Positions 9,283 through 20,177 of a stretch of 64,000 bases of DNA are shown here, one piece after another. Source of the DNA: Oligoflexia bacterium (GTDB lineage Bacteria > Bdellovibrionota_C > UBA2361 > JBGSMV01); the NCBI GenBank assembly GCA_019694515.1, contig JAIBBU010000008.1, positions 1-64,000 on the forward strand. The letters are read 5' to 3'. The notes below the pieces were generated by a model. That model was given only the letters and a program-made list of their open reading frames with translations, ran no database searches and was not told the origin of the DNA. Positions within the stretch are counted from its first letter, which is position 1; every line of letters begins with the position of its first letter. The position numbers and the translations under genes are program-made.

Positions 9283-10329
9283 CTACTGTACCTCCAGCAT
9301 CCGTTCGAGTGAACGGCGCGCGCGGTTCATCAAATCTTCCGGCAATTCGATTTTTTGAACATTTTCGGTAAGAGAACGCAGCGTGTCTTCGAGGGTGATC
9401 TCATTCATGTGCGGACAGCGAATACTGCAGAGTCTGAGCACGTCACTCTGTGGATTATCGGCGATGATGTTATCCGCCATACTGCACTCAGTCAGGATTA
9501 GGAACTGCTTCTTGGGATGCTCCTTAACAAATCTGGACATATATGAGGTGCTGGAGGAGAAGTCCGAAGCCTGAATTACTTCCGGACTGCATTCAGGATG
9601 CGCTAAGACGCAGACATCCGGGAACTGTTTCCGCACGTTTTCGATATCCTCAACCGAAAACTTCTCGTGCACCTCGCAGCGTCCTTCCCAGCCGATCATC
9701 TCATACCCGGAAGCAGCAGGTTTTAGGGCGCCGCCCCGCCCGGCGACGAAGATCTTCTTCCCCGTTTCATGCGCCACGTTCTTGGCCAGATATTCATCGG
9801 GCAAGAAAATGATCGTATCGCTTTTTAATGACTCTACAACTTTGGCCGCGTTGCCTGAGGTGCAGCAGATATCACATTCAGCCTTAACCTCAGCATAGGT
9901 ATTGATATAGGTAACAATGGGGACCCCGGGGTAGGTCTGGCGGAGCTTGCGCACATCGTCTGCGGTTATGCTCTCGGCTAACGAGCACCCCGCCACCTTG
10001 GCCGGTAGCAGCACCGTACGGGTTGGGTTCAAAATCTTGGCGGTCTCCGCCATGAAGCGCACGCCGCAGAAAATGATCGGATCGCACTGCGTCGTAGCGG
10101 CTTTGCGCGATAGCTCTAGCGAATCTCCAACTACATCCGGCACCGTGTGAAACAGGGCCGGTTCCATGTAGTTGTGCCCCAGAATGATCGCACCCCGTTC
10201 ACGCTTTAGTTTATTAATCTTATAAACCAGCTCGGCCTTCAGCTTTAGCTCAAAATCCGGAACCACAGCGCTAAGTTTTGTGCGCATCTGCTGATAGGTT
10301 TCCTCGACGCTGGCGGCTTCAATTCCCAT
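9283..10329 (-). CDS. nadA: Quinolinate synthase NadA (4Fe-4S)
   Basis: The 348-residue enzyme condenses iminoaspartate with dihydroxyacetone phosphate to quinolinate in NAD synthesis. Characteristic segments are ILGHNYMEPALFHTVPDVVG, VAGCSLAES, YINTYAEVKAECDICCTSGN, GWEGRCEVHE and RCPHMNEITLEDTLRSL. The three conserved cluster-ligand cysteines are likely C115, C208 and C305. The ATG at 10329 gives a short N-terminal extension typical of longer NadA forms. No nadB or nadC is adjacent, so the rest of the pathway is elsewhere. It converges on mgtE across the hairpin repeat. Confidence 0.96.
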   Translation of the reverse strand: MGIEAASVEETYQQMRTKLSAVVPDFELKLKAELVYKINKLKRERGAIILGHNYMEPALFHTVPDVVGDSLELSRKAATTQCDPIIFCGVRFMAETAKILNPTRTVLLPAKVAGCSLAESITADDVRKLRQTYPGVPIVTYINTYAEVKAECDICCTSGNAAKVVESLKSDTIIFLPDEYLAKNVAHETGKKIFVAGRGGALKPAASGYEMIGWEGRCEVHEKFSVEDIENVRKQFPDVCVLAHPECSPEVIQASDFSSSTSYMSRFVKEHPKKQFLILTECSMADNIIADNPQSDVLRLCSIRCPHMNEITLEDTLRSLTENVQKIELPEDLMNRARRSLERMLEVQ

Positions 10330-10512
10330 AGGCTCACTTTAGCATTGTGGTGGATCAGGAACAAATTATGGAGGGGGAACCTGCCAAAACGACAGAGTTG
10401 GAAGCGAACTCTGGACAGAACTGAAGAGTGGGGGCAGCTCCGATCAGTGAGGATTGCACATCGCCCGGACCTGATGCTGAAGCTCGTCGTGGTCTAACAA
10501 TTAGGGCGCAGC

Positions 10513-12114
10513 CTATTCACACAGCATCTCCAGCATCTTGGCAACCTGGTTATAGCAAACCTCTACCGTACCTACTATAAACCGTTCTTCGCTCGAATGT
10601 GCTCCAAGGATGGTAGGGCCGAGGGAAACCTGCTGCATGTTAGGAGCAATCTTATTAAACTCGCCCGGTTCGACTCCGGCATGAATGCCGGAGACTATCG
10701 CCTCGTCTCCGCTTACTTCCCGGTAGGCTTCGCAAGCCACGCTAAGCAAGCGATAAGAGTCTCCTCCATACCAGCCCGCGGAGGTGGAGCGAAGTCGAAG
10801 AGCCAGGCTCGCATTAAGCGGAGCCAAAGCATCAAATTGTGAGGTGAGTGACTCAACGCAGCGATCTTCATCGAAATGTCTGGTCATGCAGACGACTTCT
10901 AGTCCCTGTCCACGTTGTAGTATTTGAGCCACGTTGTTGCTTAACTCAGGATTCTGATGTTCGTCGTCCTCAAGTACACCGTGCTTCAGAGTGTTCAGCA
11001 TTCCCAGGAGCGCCCGGGCATCGCTCGGGGAGATCGGCTCAGGTAAATGTGATCTGATGGCAGATTCAGATAGATCTTCAATTTCTACACGGGGAGGTTT
11101 GCCGCTCTTAAAAAACACTGGATCTACTGTAGCCTCGATAATTGCCATAGCGCGGCGCTCAAGCTGTTCTATCGTGGCCGCCGCTTCATCTTTATGAATC
11201 CAGAGAACAGCACTAGCGCCGGACGGGATTGCGTTCCTTGCTTCTCCGCCAGCCAGGCTTCCAACGCGGAGAGGTTGGCCCGATTCGTCTTGGATAACGG
11301 AACCGAGCGCCTGCGCCAGGGTTGTAATTGCGTTGCCGCGTCGTTCATGAATCTCAGCGCCGCTGTGTCCACCGGGCAGATTCATAACCTTGACCAAAAT
11401 CGGGCGATAGTCGGAGCGCACGGATTCATCTATGCCCGTCCTCTCAAGCGGCATCGAAATCGCGCCGGTCGCCTGACCTGCGCAGCGATTAAAGACATGC
11501 CCCAATTTCTCGTTGTCTAGATTAATCAGGAATTGGCTGCCGCGTAGCATCTCCGACTTAAGTTCTTTTGCGCCTACAAGTCCGATCTCTTCGGCGGAGG
11601 TGGCGAGCAAGACAAGAGGGGGACGATCCGCAAGCTGATCATCGATCGCAAGCGCCAGCGCTATACTGGCGCCAAGCCGGTTGTCCGCGCCAATTGTGGT
11701 GGTGCCGCCGGAGCTAATTACGGTTTCCCCATCGGCAAGCGTGTTCGACTCAAGAGAGATTCCGAGTCCACTGAAATCGTGATGCTCCGGATAGAAAACC
11801 ATGTCGGTATGAAATTGCAGCGCCACCGGGGCCGCCTCCGTGCCCTTGCCGCGACCCGGTACGTAGATTGCGAGATTCCGGTGGTCATCGCGAGCGTATT
11901 CAAAGCCATGCAGTTCGGCGAACTCGACGAGCTTGGCAATGACGATTTCTTCACCGCCCGCCTTGCAAGGCCGATTACAAAAATCGGCGAAAAATTGGCC
12001 GACCGCGGCCGGTCGAATCGCAGCTAGCTCCGGGTGTTCTTTCAATTCTCGGGGGGTGCTGCCTGACGGGCCACTGGGTGAGAATCGCGGACCATTGCCA
12101 GTAACTAGACTCAT
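10513..12114 (-). CDS. pepD: Aminoacyl-histidine (Xaa-His) dipeptidase, PepD family
   Basis: A ~533-residue M20-family metallopeptidase of the PepD/carnosinase-like type that cleaves Xaa-His and related dipeptides in the cytoplasm. Metal-site segments visible are LQFHTDMV, TIGADNRLGASIALA, LLATSAEEIGLVGA, NLDNEKLGHVFNRCAG and, near the end, GIHAGVEPGEF and LGPTILGAHSSEE. The start at 12114 is chosen because TAGGAGG lies just upstream; longer in-frame starts up to 12240 would put this ribosome site inside the gene. It appears monocistronic; 170 bp without an obvious same-strand gene separates it from the upstream bat operon. Confidence 0.93.
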   Translation of the reverse strand: MSLVTGNGPRFSPSGPSGSTPRELKEHPELAAIRPAAVGQFFADFCNRPCKAGGEEIVIAKLVEFAELHGFEYARDDHRNLAIYVPGRGKGTEAAPVALQFHTDMVFYPEHHDFSGLGISLESNTLADGETVISSGGTTTIGADNRLGASIALALAIDDQLADRPPLVLLATSAEEIGLVGAKELKSEMLRGSQFLINLDNEKLGHVFNRCAGQATGAISMPLERTGIDESVRSDYRPILVKVMNLPGGHSGAEIHERRGNAITTLAQALGSVIQDESGQPLRVGSLAGGEARNAIPSGASAVLWIHKDEAAATIEQLERRAMAIIEATVDPVFFKSGKPPRVEIEDLSESAIRSHLPEPISPSDARALLGMLNTLKHGVLEDDEHQNPELSNNVAQILQRGQGLEVVCMTRHFDEDRCVESLTSQFDALAPLNASLALRLRSTSAGWYGGDSYRLLSVACEAYREVSGDEAIVSGIHAGVEPGEFNKIAPNMQQVSLGPTILGAHSSEERFIVGTVEVCYNQVAKMLEMLCE

Positions 12115-12412
12115 ACTGCCTCCTAGTGTGATGAGAGCGCCGTGCATTAAATCATTTCTGTAAGCAAAACTTAAGGGGTTTTTTTGTCGGTGAAAGATGC
12201 GCATGAAACGAAGGAGCGGAAAAGCCGCCGGCTTTCGCATGGCCCGCGTTCAGTGAGGAATCTCTAGTTGATTTAGAGAGTTGTAATGTTGGTGGTACTA
12301 GCTGCTGTCGCGCTAATCGGCTGCGGAAGAAGTCTGTCGATTTCTTTGGTGTAGTTAAGGGATAACTCGCTCAGTTATGAGAGCCGAGTCCCAATCATCG
12401 AAGGCCGCGCAA

Positions 12413-14125
12413 TCACAGCTTTCGAAGGGTCTCCGCCGCGCGTTTTCTTAATTCACTAAGTTCCTCACTATCCATGGGGATACCGCCGAAGAGAGCCTGT
12501 TCCAATCGATCCAGCAAGCTTATTACATCGAGCCGTAACGGGCTTGCATGCAGCGCCTGGTCGACGGCCTGTTTAAGGGCGTAGCCGCGCAGGTTTGCAC
12601 CCAAGCCCAGCCGTTTTTCGAGGGCCGTTCCCAATTCTCTCCAGAGTGCATTTGGATCGCAGGCTTGGTTAATGGCGGTAAGCTGAAGTTGTGTTTCGGC
12701 CTTCCTTCTAAGTAGGGGCCGAAATGAGATCCATCCAAGTACCAGCACTAGGAGGGCGCAGATGCCGAATAGCAGGCTGGAGAAATTGATTGAGGCGAAA
12801 GCAGAGCCCGGCTCGATCTGCGGTTGGGCGGGTGTGGGTTCGATCCCTTTCGAAGCCTCGAGCGCGGGCGAGACCGGCGCGGTGTCCAGCGGCGCAGCAG
12901 GTCCTTCTACCTCAAAAGAGATCGGCTCAGTCGAGGCCACCTGGTAGCTGCTTGTATTCGGATCGAAATATCCGAGGCTCAGGGGCGGAATCGTAAGGGT
13001 GCCGCCGTAGCTTGGCACCAATGCCGCTTTAAAGCGCTTGGTGGTTACGAGCTTTCCGGCACGTTCACGCCGATCGATTTCAGCTGTTTCCTGATAGATT
13101 TTGAAATTAGAGCTATTCTTGATCGGCAGTTCGGTTAGAGGATTGAGGTTGCCTTCGCTTTCTACGACAACTTCGATCGTCTTGCTATCCTGAGCGTTAA
13201 TCGCGGAGCGATCGTACTTGAGTTCGACCTTAGTCGGCCCCACCAAGGTTTCCCTGAGCCCCCAGTGCGGGAGATCGGCCGGGGCTGGGGGCAGCTCCGA
13301 GATCTGAACGTTCAACGGGTTGGAGACGATCTTAATGTCCCTGGTAACGGCGTTGCCAAAGAAATCGTCGAAGAAGTCCTGGTTGAAGGGATCGTTCTCA
13401 AAAAACGGCATGCGCGAGGGGCGGCGCTGACGTTCACGGATTATAGCATCGATGGTGCGCGCCGGAATGGTAAGTTGTCCCGATTTTAGAGGAAAGAGGG
13501 CGCGGCGAATGGAGAGCGTGCTGTAGTCTTGGCCATTGATGAAGCGCTGACCGGAGCGGTTCTGTCCCAGGACTTCGCTCCAGAACCCATCGAAGGTCAA
13601 GTTCTCGAGCTGCGCTTCAATCAGGGGAACCCGACTGACGATATCGACCGAGTTACTGAGCTGCTCTCCGACATAGGCGCGAGTTTTTGAGACGTCCTGT
13701 TCCACGAAATATGGATCTTTACTGCTGGACTGGGCACTCGGGGCGGTCGGGCCAGCGCTCACCTGTACCGGGAGCGGTTCGGCTTTAAGCTTTGTGCCAT
13801 CGACCTCCACCTCGGCCGCCGGGGTCTGAAGCAATCCGTCTTTTTTGGGGGTCAGAACGTAGACGAAAGTTACCCGCTGGGAAACCTTACCGTTTACCAC
13901 CATCACACTGGATTGCGGACCTAAGAGCTTTAGGCTGAAATCGTCACCCCCGCTCAGCATCGGATAAGCTGCGTCGGAAGCGCCGTCGATTGTTACATTG
14001 AAGGTATAGCGATCAGCGCTAGTACCACTGGTTGGATCGACCGAAAGGGTGAGACGAGGGGCATCTGCTAGCGCGACACCCGCTAAGCAGAACCACAGCA
14101 TAATCGAGAATAGATGCCTCACCAC
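12413..14125 (-). CDS. batD: BatD-like protein (oxygen-tolerance family)
   Basis: A 570-residue protein with a Sec signal peptide ending ALADA, a long beta-rich periplasmic region (residues ~22-440) with repeated Ig-like segments, one TM helix (~FGICALLVLVLGWISF) and a ~100-residue cytoplasmic helical tail. This is the BatD/DUF layout found last in Bat operons. Its start overlaps the end of the BatB/BatC gene by 7 bp, so the two are probably translationally coupled. Family members are linked to envelope stress and stationary-phase survival, but the molecular role is not settled. Confidence 0.9.
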   Translation of the reverse strand: MVRHLFSIMLWFCLAGVALADAPRLTLSVDPTSGTSADRYTFNVTIDGASDAAYPMLSGGDDFSLKLLGPQSSVMVVNGKVSQRVTFVYVLTPKKDGLLQTPAAEVEVDGTKLKAEPLPVQVSAGPTAPSAQSSSKDPYFVEQDVSKTRAYVGEQLSNSVDIVSRVPLIEAQLENLTFDGFWSEVLGQNRSGQRFINGQDYSTLSIRRALFPLKSGQLTIPARTIDAIIRERQRRPSRMPFFENDPFNQDFFDDFFGNAVTRDIKIVSNPLNVQISELPPAPADLPHWGLRETLVGPTKVELKYDRSAINAQDSKTIEVVVESEGNLNPLTELPIKNSSNFKIYQETAEIDRRERAGKLVTTKRFKAALVPSYGGTLTIPPLSLGYFDPNTSSYQVASTEPISFEVEGPAAPLDTAPVSPALEASKGIEPTPAQPQIEPGSAFASINFSSLLFGICALLVLVLGWISFRPLLRRKAETQLQLTAINQACDPNALWRELGTALEKRLGLGANLRGYALKQAVDQALHASPLRLDVISLLDRLEQALFGGIPMDSEELSELRKRAAETLRKL

Positions 14126-15885
14126 GTTTGCTGCTCTGATGATGGGGCGCGGTGGCGCTGTTTTTGAATTAGCACAGGAGAATCGGGGAGCGAGTCAAGC
14201 CAGTTTCTAGCTTCACGCTCGGATAGCGGGATCTCCTTTTCCTGGTCCCCCGGCTGTGCCTCCGAAGATTGCGGCTTGGGCTGTTGCTGATCTTGGCCTG
14301 CGGCGGGCGAGGGGGATGGGGCATCCTGTTGCTCTTTCGCGGAATTTTGATCCTCGGGATTCGATGAGTCTTGCTGATTGTGTTGGTCAGATTGGTCTTG
14401 CTGCTGCTGGTTCTGGTTTTGTTGCTCCTGTTCTTGCTGATCCTGGTTCTGCTGCTGGTCCTGATCTTGCTGCTGCTGCTGCTGCTGCTGCTTTTGCTGT
14501 TCCTGCTCTTTAAGCATCTTTCTCGCCACTTCGAGATTGTGCTGCGCACGCCTATCGGTCGAATTTATTTCGAGTGCTCCTTCGTATTGTTTAATCGCCT
14601 CTTTAAAGTTGCCCTTCATGAAGAGAGCGTTGCCTAGGTTGTATCTTGCGTCGAATTGTGACTCGTTGGGGAGCCCGTTCTGCAGTGCTTCAAGTTTTCG
14701 AAAGGTTTGAGCAGCAGACTCGTAGTCCCCCTTCTTGTACTGTGCGCTGCCTAGAGCCTTTAGTGCGTTCGGGTCGTCGGGAGTGTTTGCCGAGAGTGCT
14801 TCGAACCCCCTCAGAGCATAATCGAAGTCTCCCTCCTGATAGGCGCGGTAAGCCTGGTGGGGCGAAGGGGGAGTATCGGCATTGGCCCGCGAGCAGAGTA
14901 GGATCGGAATCAGGGCAAGAAAGGCGGCGCGGCGTCCCGTAATTTTAAGCGCTAGCATGAGTGCCATCGGAAACAACAGCAGCAACGGGCCGATGTCTCG
15001 GTATTGGCGTAGGGTTTCCGCTTCCTGTACCTCTCCCGGAAGTTCTTGCGGAAAGGAGCGCTCCAGCGCTGCAGAGGTCTCGGTTGTAGGGAAGTAGCTC
15101 CCGGCAGTGGCTGAAGCTAGCTCTTTGAGCGCATCCTCTGCTAGGCGGCTTACTACGATCTTGCCGTCATTGTCTTTTAAGAAAGATCCGCCCGGCAGTT
15201 CAATCACACTTCCGGCGGTGGTGCCAATTCCTACAATCACTAATTTATATCCCGAGCTTCGAATCACCGCAGCGGCGTCGCTCTGATCGAACTTCTGATC
15301 TTCGCCATCGGTTAAGAGTACAATCGTTGCTGTTCCGACCTTGGCGGAGCGTAATGACTCGACCGCACTTTTTAGCCCTTGATTAAGGGCGGAGCCCTGA
15401 CTCGAAATCATCTCGGAATCAATTGAGCGTACGAAGGTTTTCAGCACCGCGTGATCGTTGGTGGGCGGGCAATAGAGGTAGCTTTCTCCGGCGAAGAGCA
15501 CCAGTCCGATGCGATCACCCCGTTTTCGACGCTCCGATAAATCCACCAGATCAAAGATCGCACGACGCGCAAGTTCAAGCCTTGATGGTGGTGTGTCGTT
15601 CGCCAGCATGCTGCGGCTTACATCCACAACCACCATGATATCGGCCCCCATGACGGCGCGTTTGATCTCTGTAATTCCGAGATAGGGACGGGCCCAAGCC
15701 AGAATTCCTATCGCCAGCAGTAAGAGCGGCACCCAAATAGAAGCGCTGTGTTTGTTAACGCGGAGACCCACCAGCTCCATCCGTTTATTCCGCGCTTTAG
15801 CGAGCAAGCCCAAGAGCAGCAGCAAGGGGGCCAGCGCTGCTAACCAAACCAAATGGAATGCATCAACGAAGCCGTTCTCGCTCAT
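14119..15885 (-). CDS. batB: BatB-BatC fusion: membrane vWA domain plus TPR and Gln-rich tail
   Basis: The 588-residue product joins two proteins that are often separate. Residues ~1-310 are BatB: two N-terminal TM helices, a von Willebrand A domain with a complete MIDAS (D88-V-S90-R-S92, later LTDGEDQ) and a further TM helix. Residues ~330-470 are BatC-like, with tetratricopeptide repeats (YQEGDFDYALRGFEAL, YKKGDYESAAQTFRKL, FMKGNFKEAIKQYEGAL) preceded by a second hydrophobic segment. A ~50-residue Gln/Asp/Asn-rich stretch and a charged tail end the protein. The start overlaps batA by 4 bp (ATGA). vWA and TPR domains suggest assembly of a periplasmic or membrane complex with BatA and BatD. 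Confidence 0.92.
   Translation of the reverse strand: MSENGFVDAFHLVWLAALAPLLLLLGLLAKARNKRMELVGLRVNKHSASIWVPLLLLAIGILAWARPYLGITEIKRAVMGADIMVVVDVSRSMLANDTPPSRLELARRAIFDLVDLSERRKRGDRIGLVLFAGESYLYCPPTNDHAVLKTFVRSIDSEMISSQGSALNQGLKSAVESLRSAKVGTATIVLLTDGEDQKFDQSDAAAVIRSSGYKLVIVGIGTTAGSVIELPGGSFLKDNDGKIVVSRLAEDALKELASATAGSYFPTTETSAALERSFPQELPGEVQEAETLRQYRDIGPLLLLFPMALMLALKITGRRAAFLALIPILLCSRANADTPPSPHQAYRAYQEGDFDYALRGFEALSANTPDDPNALKALGSAQYKKGDYESAAQTFRKLEALQNGLPNESQFDARYNLGNALFMKGNFKEAIKQYEGALEINSTDRRAQHNLEVARKMLKEQEQQKQQQQQQQQDQDQQQNQDQQEQEQQNQNQQQQDQSDQHNQQDSSNPEDQNSAKEQQDAPSPSPAAGQDQQQPKPQSSEAQPGDQEKEIPLSEREARNWLDSLPDSPVLIQKQRHRAPSSEQQTW
14371..14515 (-). repeat. Poly-Gln-coding microsatellite-like tract in the bat gene
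   Basis: A run of CTG/TTG-type triplets on the plus strand, read as CAG/CAA on the coding strand, encodes a Gln-dominated stretch including eight consecutive Gln. Interruptions by GAC, GAG and AAC codons make it only partly slippage-prone. Confidence 0.8.
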
Positions 15886-16898
15886 GGAATCGTGGCTAGT
15901 AGTCCTCTAGAAAGTATAAGCGCCGCAAGATAGAGCGCCAGAGCCCAGGCCAAGAGTGGAGGGAATAACTCGTCGATCTTCTGTGGCGGGGCGTCCTCTG
16001 CGGTGCTGCTCTCCAGCTTGTCCAGTTCCTGATAAATGCCACGAAGTCCCTCCAGATTCTCGGCGTGGAAATAGATGCCGCCGCTGATTTTGGCGATCTC
16101 TTGCAGGGTCTTCTCGTCGAATTCAACCTGCCGCAATCCGCCGCCGAAGATAAAATTGGAGGGGGAATTAATCACGACCGGCTTGTCGGAACCGATGCCG
16201 ACAGTGTGAATCTTAATACCCAGATCTTTGGCGACGTGAGCGGCTTTCTCGGGATCGACCTGTCCAGAGTTATTGGCCCCGTCAGTTACCAGCACGACCG
16301 CGCGGCTTCCGTCCGGAGCAGAGGCCAGTCGTTTGACGCTAAGCCCCAGCCCGTCGCCGATGGCTGTACCGTCCTGCGCCATTCCGACATCAAGACGCGC
16401 GACCAGCTGGGTTAGAAGTTCGTGATCGAGGGTGAGAGGTGAAAGCAGCAGTGAGGTACTGCCAAAGACCACGATGCCGATGCGGTCGCCTGGACGCTCG
16501 CGCAGGAATTCACTTACAACTAGTTTGACCGCATCGAGTCGCGAAATATTGCGTCCCTGCTGATAGAAATCTTGAGCCGACATACTGCGCGAGAGATCCA
16601 ACGCCAGTACGAGGTTTCTGGCTTCCCCGGAGTTGTTAAGAAAGCTGATGCGTTGGGGACGCGCGGCAGCCAGACTGATCAGCAGCAGCGCGGCTAGTAA
16701 GAGGGGGGGCAACAGATAGCGCCGTAACCACACCCGCAGACCGGCGGGGGCCCGTTTGAGAAGCGCTGCTCTGGGGTAAACTGGATAGGGCACGATTGCT
16801 GAGCGCAGCGGACGGACCAGGAGAAAGAGCGGCGGAAAGAGCAGTGCCAGAGGATAGACGAATGAAATGCCGGTCCACGCTAACAGAAGTTGCTGCAT
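15882..16898 (-). CDS. batA: BatA-like membrane von Willebrand A protein
   Basis: A 338-residue protein with N-terminal TM helices (residues ~12-30 and ~60-80), a vWA domain starting near residue 95 with a complete MIDAS (D101-L-S103-R-S105), VVLVTDGANNSGQVDPEKAA, and a C-terminal TM helix. It is the closest relative of the adjacent BatB half. Its start is fused to the stop of the upstream gene as TAATG. Probably a metal-dependent adhesion partner in the membrane complex predicted for this operon. Confidence 0.92.
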   Translation of the reverse strand: MQQLLLAWTGISFVYPLALLFPPLFLLVRPLRSAIVPYPVYPRAALLKRAPAGLRVWLRRYLLPPLLLAALLLISLAAARPQRISFLNNSGEARNLVLALDLSRSMSAQDFYQQGRNISRLDAVKLVVSEFLRERPGDRIGIVVFGSTSLLLSPLTLDHELLTQLVARLDVGMAQDGTAIGDGLGLSVKRLASAPDGSRAVVLVTDGANNSGQVDPEKAAHVAKDLGIKIHTVGIGSDKPVVINSPSNFIFGGGLRQVEFDEKTLQEIAKISGGIYFHAENLEGLRGIYQELDKLESSTAEDAPPQKIDELFPPLLAWALALYLAALILSRGLLATIP

Positions 16899-17374
16899 TA
16901 TGACCCCTGGAGCTCCTGCGGCAGCTGATCAACCAGTGACTTAGCGCGGCGTATTACAGCGATGGGGTCGGTTGCGGCAGCTGGACTATACAAGGTGCGT
17001 TCCTGCTCGGCGATAAAGGTGAGGATCTGACTGCGAGCCTCCGAGGGGGTGGCACGGGCCAGCCGCTCCAGCTCGGCAGGGGTCGCAGTTGTTAGGTCCT
17101 GACTTGCCTGCAGTGAGAGATAACGCCGAAGCAGCAAAGCGATCTGGGAAACTAAGGCGGTATGCGGCGCGGTCGCTGCGCGGTTTTCGAGTTTGGCCAG
17201 CTCCAGCCGGAGCGACTCCAGGGATGACCCGGAGGGAACGCGGCGCCGCGAAACAAACATCCGCACAATCAAAATCACCAAGGCGGCCAGGGCTAGCGCG
17301 CCCCAGGCGATGGTATCAGGCCCCCAGGCGAAATAGGGGATGTCGGTTATGTCATAGATCTTGTCAGCTTCCAC
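16898..17374 (-). CDS. DUF4381-like single-TM protein of the bat operon
   Basis: A 158-residue protein with one TM helix (~residues 22-42, TIAWGALALAALVILIVRMF) and a helical cytoplasmic domain with LVSQIALLLRRYLSLQAS, a pattern typical of the small DUF4381 protein encoded between DUF58 and BatA. The start is GTG at 17374, 8 bp after the DUF58 stop. The function is unknown; synteny places it in the same complex. Confidence 0.85.
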   Translation of the reverse strand: MEADKIYDITDIPYFAWGPDTIAWGALALAALVILIVRMFVSRRRVPSGSSLESLRLELAKLENRAATAPHTALVSQIALLLRRYLSLQASQDLTTATPAELERLARATPSEARSQILTFIAEQERTLYSPAAATDPIAVIRRAKSLVDQLPQELQGS

Positions 17375-17382
17375 GTCATTCC

Positions 17383-18282
17383 TTAGCGCATACGGGCAGA
17401 GCGCTTGCGCATCAGTTCAGCCAGGGGCGCCAGTGGACTGGTCTGCACCCGTAGTAAATCACAATCGGCGCGGTCGCACAGCTCTTGGAGCTCCCTAAGG
17501 CGTTTAGTGTATGCCGATTGAAGCTCCGCGCGAAGTGCGGGACTGGAGCTGTCCACCAGCACAATCTCCCCGCTCTCCGGGTCGCGCAGCCTGACCAAGC
17601 CGGCGGCGGGCAGCTGATGCTCGGCAGGGTCTTCGGGAAGAACCAAAATCACATCGTGCCGGAACGCTAGGGTAAGAAGCTCGCTTTCAAAATCCGGACT
17701 TAAGAAATCGGAGATTAGAAAAATCACCGAGCGTCGACGCAGTTTCCCGTGGAGCGCTTGCAGGCTGGCTGCGAGATCGGTGCGATCCTGGAAGCCATGC
17801 TCATTTAATAGCTCGTATAGCACCCGATACAGCTGGAAACGGCGCGACGCAGGGGGGAGCAGCAGATCGATCTTATCTGAGAATAGCGCCAGTCCAAGTG
17901 AGTCTCCGCTGCGCGACGCCAGCACCGCCAGCAGCGCCGCGAATTCGCGGGCCCGCTCCTGCCTCGAGCGCGCCGGGCCGAAAGCGGTCGAGGCCGAGAT
18001 GTCGAGGGCCAAGATGATGTTAAGGTGACGCTCCTCCTCGAACGATTTAACGTAGACTCTGCCGGTGCGTGCGGTCGCGCGCCAGTTTATATGCCGCACG
18101 TCGTCGCCTGGTTGATATTCGCGGAGCTCTGAAAATACCAGGCCGCTACCCCGAAAAGCACTGCGGTAATGTCCGATTAAGTCGGTGCTGACGACCCTGC
18201 GGGTGCGAAGTTCGATGCGTCTTAGCTCGGGGATCAGCGCCGGATTTAACAGGGTCGAGAGGTCGGACTGCGCGGCTGACAT
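17383..18282 (-). CDS. DUF58 (vWA-like) protein
   Basis: A 299-residue soluble protein with the DUF58 hallmark around residues 50-75 (FSELREYQPGDDVRHINWRA), followed by a vWA-like fold beginning IILALDISASTAFG (DxSxS-type MIDAS), and VIFLISDF. DUF58 proteins are regularly paired with MoxR AAA+ ATPases, which are thought to act as chaperones loading metal or remodelling vWA proteins. It follows moxR by 12 bp. Confidence 0.93.
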   Translation of the reverse strand: MSAAQSDLSTLLNPALIPELRRIELRTRRVVSTDLIGHYRSAFRGSGLVFSELREYQPGDDVRHINWRATARTGRVYVKSFEEERHLNIILALDISASTAFGPARSRQERAREFAALLAVLASRSGDSLGLALFSDKIDLLLPPASRRFQLYRVLYELLNEHGFQDRTDLAASLQALHGKLRRRSVIFLISDFLSPDFESELLTLAFRHDVILVLPEDPAEHQLPAAGLVRLRDPESGEIVLVDSSSPALRAELQSAYTKRLRELQELCDRADCDLLRVQTSPLAPLAELMRKRSARMR

Positions 18283-18294
18283 ACAGTCCTGCCT

Positions 18295-19250
<956 letters not shown>

Positions 19251-19251
<1 letters not shown>

Positions 19252-20174
19252 TACGCCGCCTTCTTCGGATCAATCAAACCCTTGGCCATAGTAATGACCG
19301 AGCCTAAATCGGAAAGATTGGCCGGAATCACCACAGTGCTTGAGGCTTTGGCAATCTTTCCGAACTCACCGATGAATTGCTCCGCGATTCTAAGCTGCAT
19401 GGCCTTATCGCCGCCCGCATTGTTCAGAACGCCGCCAACTTTCGCTAAGCCCTCGGAGGTGGCGTGTGCTACGGAGAGGATCGCTTCAGCTTCACCGCGC
19501 GCCTCGTTGATCTGAAGCTGCATACGGGCTTCGGATTCTTTAATTACGCGCTGCTTTTCACCCTCGGCCTCGTTAATCTTGGCGTCACGGACACCTTCCG
19601 ATTGCAAAATAATAGCACGCTTTTCACGCTCGGCGCGCATCTGTTTCTCCATGGCGGCCAATACATCCGCGGGTGGAGTAATGTTCTTAATCTCATAACG
19701 CAGAACTTTGACACCCCAAGCTTCGGTCGCTTTGTCGACCTCCATAACCACTGCGGCATTGATCGCGGCGCGGGCCTCGAAGGTGCGGTCAAGCTCAAGT
19801 TTGCCGATTTCGCTTCGCAGGGTAGTTTGGGTGAGCTGTGTTACCGCAAAGGTGTAGTCGCTGATGCCGTATGAAGCACGCTCCGGATCTAGTACCTTTA
19901 AATAGATCACGCCGTCGACGCCGACCTGTACGTTATCGCTGGTGATGCAGATCTGCTCTGGAATATCCATAGCCTCCTCTTTGAGGGAGTGGCGATACGC
20001 AATACTGTCCATGAAAGGGACTAAGATATGAAAGCCCGCGTCCAAGGTGCGGCTGTATTTTCCTAGGCGCTGCACCACGTAGGCGCTCTGCTGGGGCACT
20101 ACCACTGCGGTCTTCACGATCGCGACGATCACCACCAGGACAAGAAGAATTGTAATAAACAAACCAGCGGTCAT
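19251..20174 (-). CDS. SPFH/Band 7 (stomatin-like) membrane protein
   Basis: A 307-residue protein with an N-terminal hydrophobic anchor (LFITILLVLVVIVAIV), a Band 7 domain (VPQQSAYVVQRLGKYSRTL, GFHILVPFMD) and a long Glu/Arg/Ala-rich coiled coil (ILQSEGVRDAKINEAEGEKQ). It ends in a hydrophilic tail. It is of the QmcA/stomatin class that oligomerises into membrane microdomain rings. It is encoded directly after an NfeD-like protein, its usual partner. Confidence 0.95.
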
Positions 20175-20177
20175 GTG

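Noticed and set aside
10330-10512. Possible small RNA between nadA and pepD
   Set aside because: Several short stems can be drawn but no known RNA pattern or promoter-terminator pair is visible.
14256-14637. Leu/Ala-rich plus-strand frames opposite the bat gene
   Set aside because: They are the complement of the Gln-rich coding tract of the well-supported BatB/BatC fusion.
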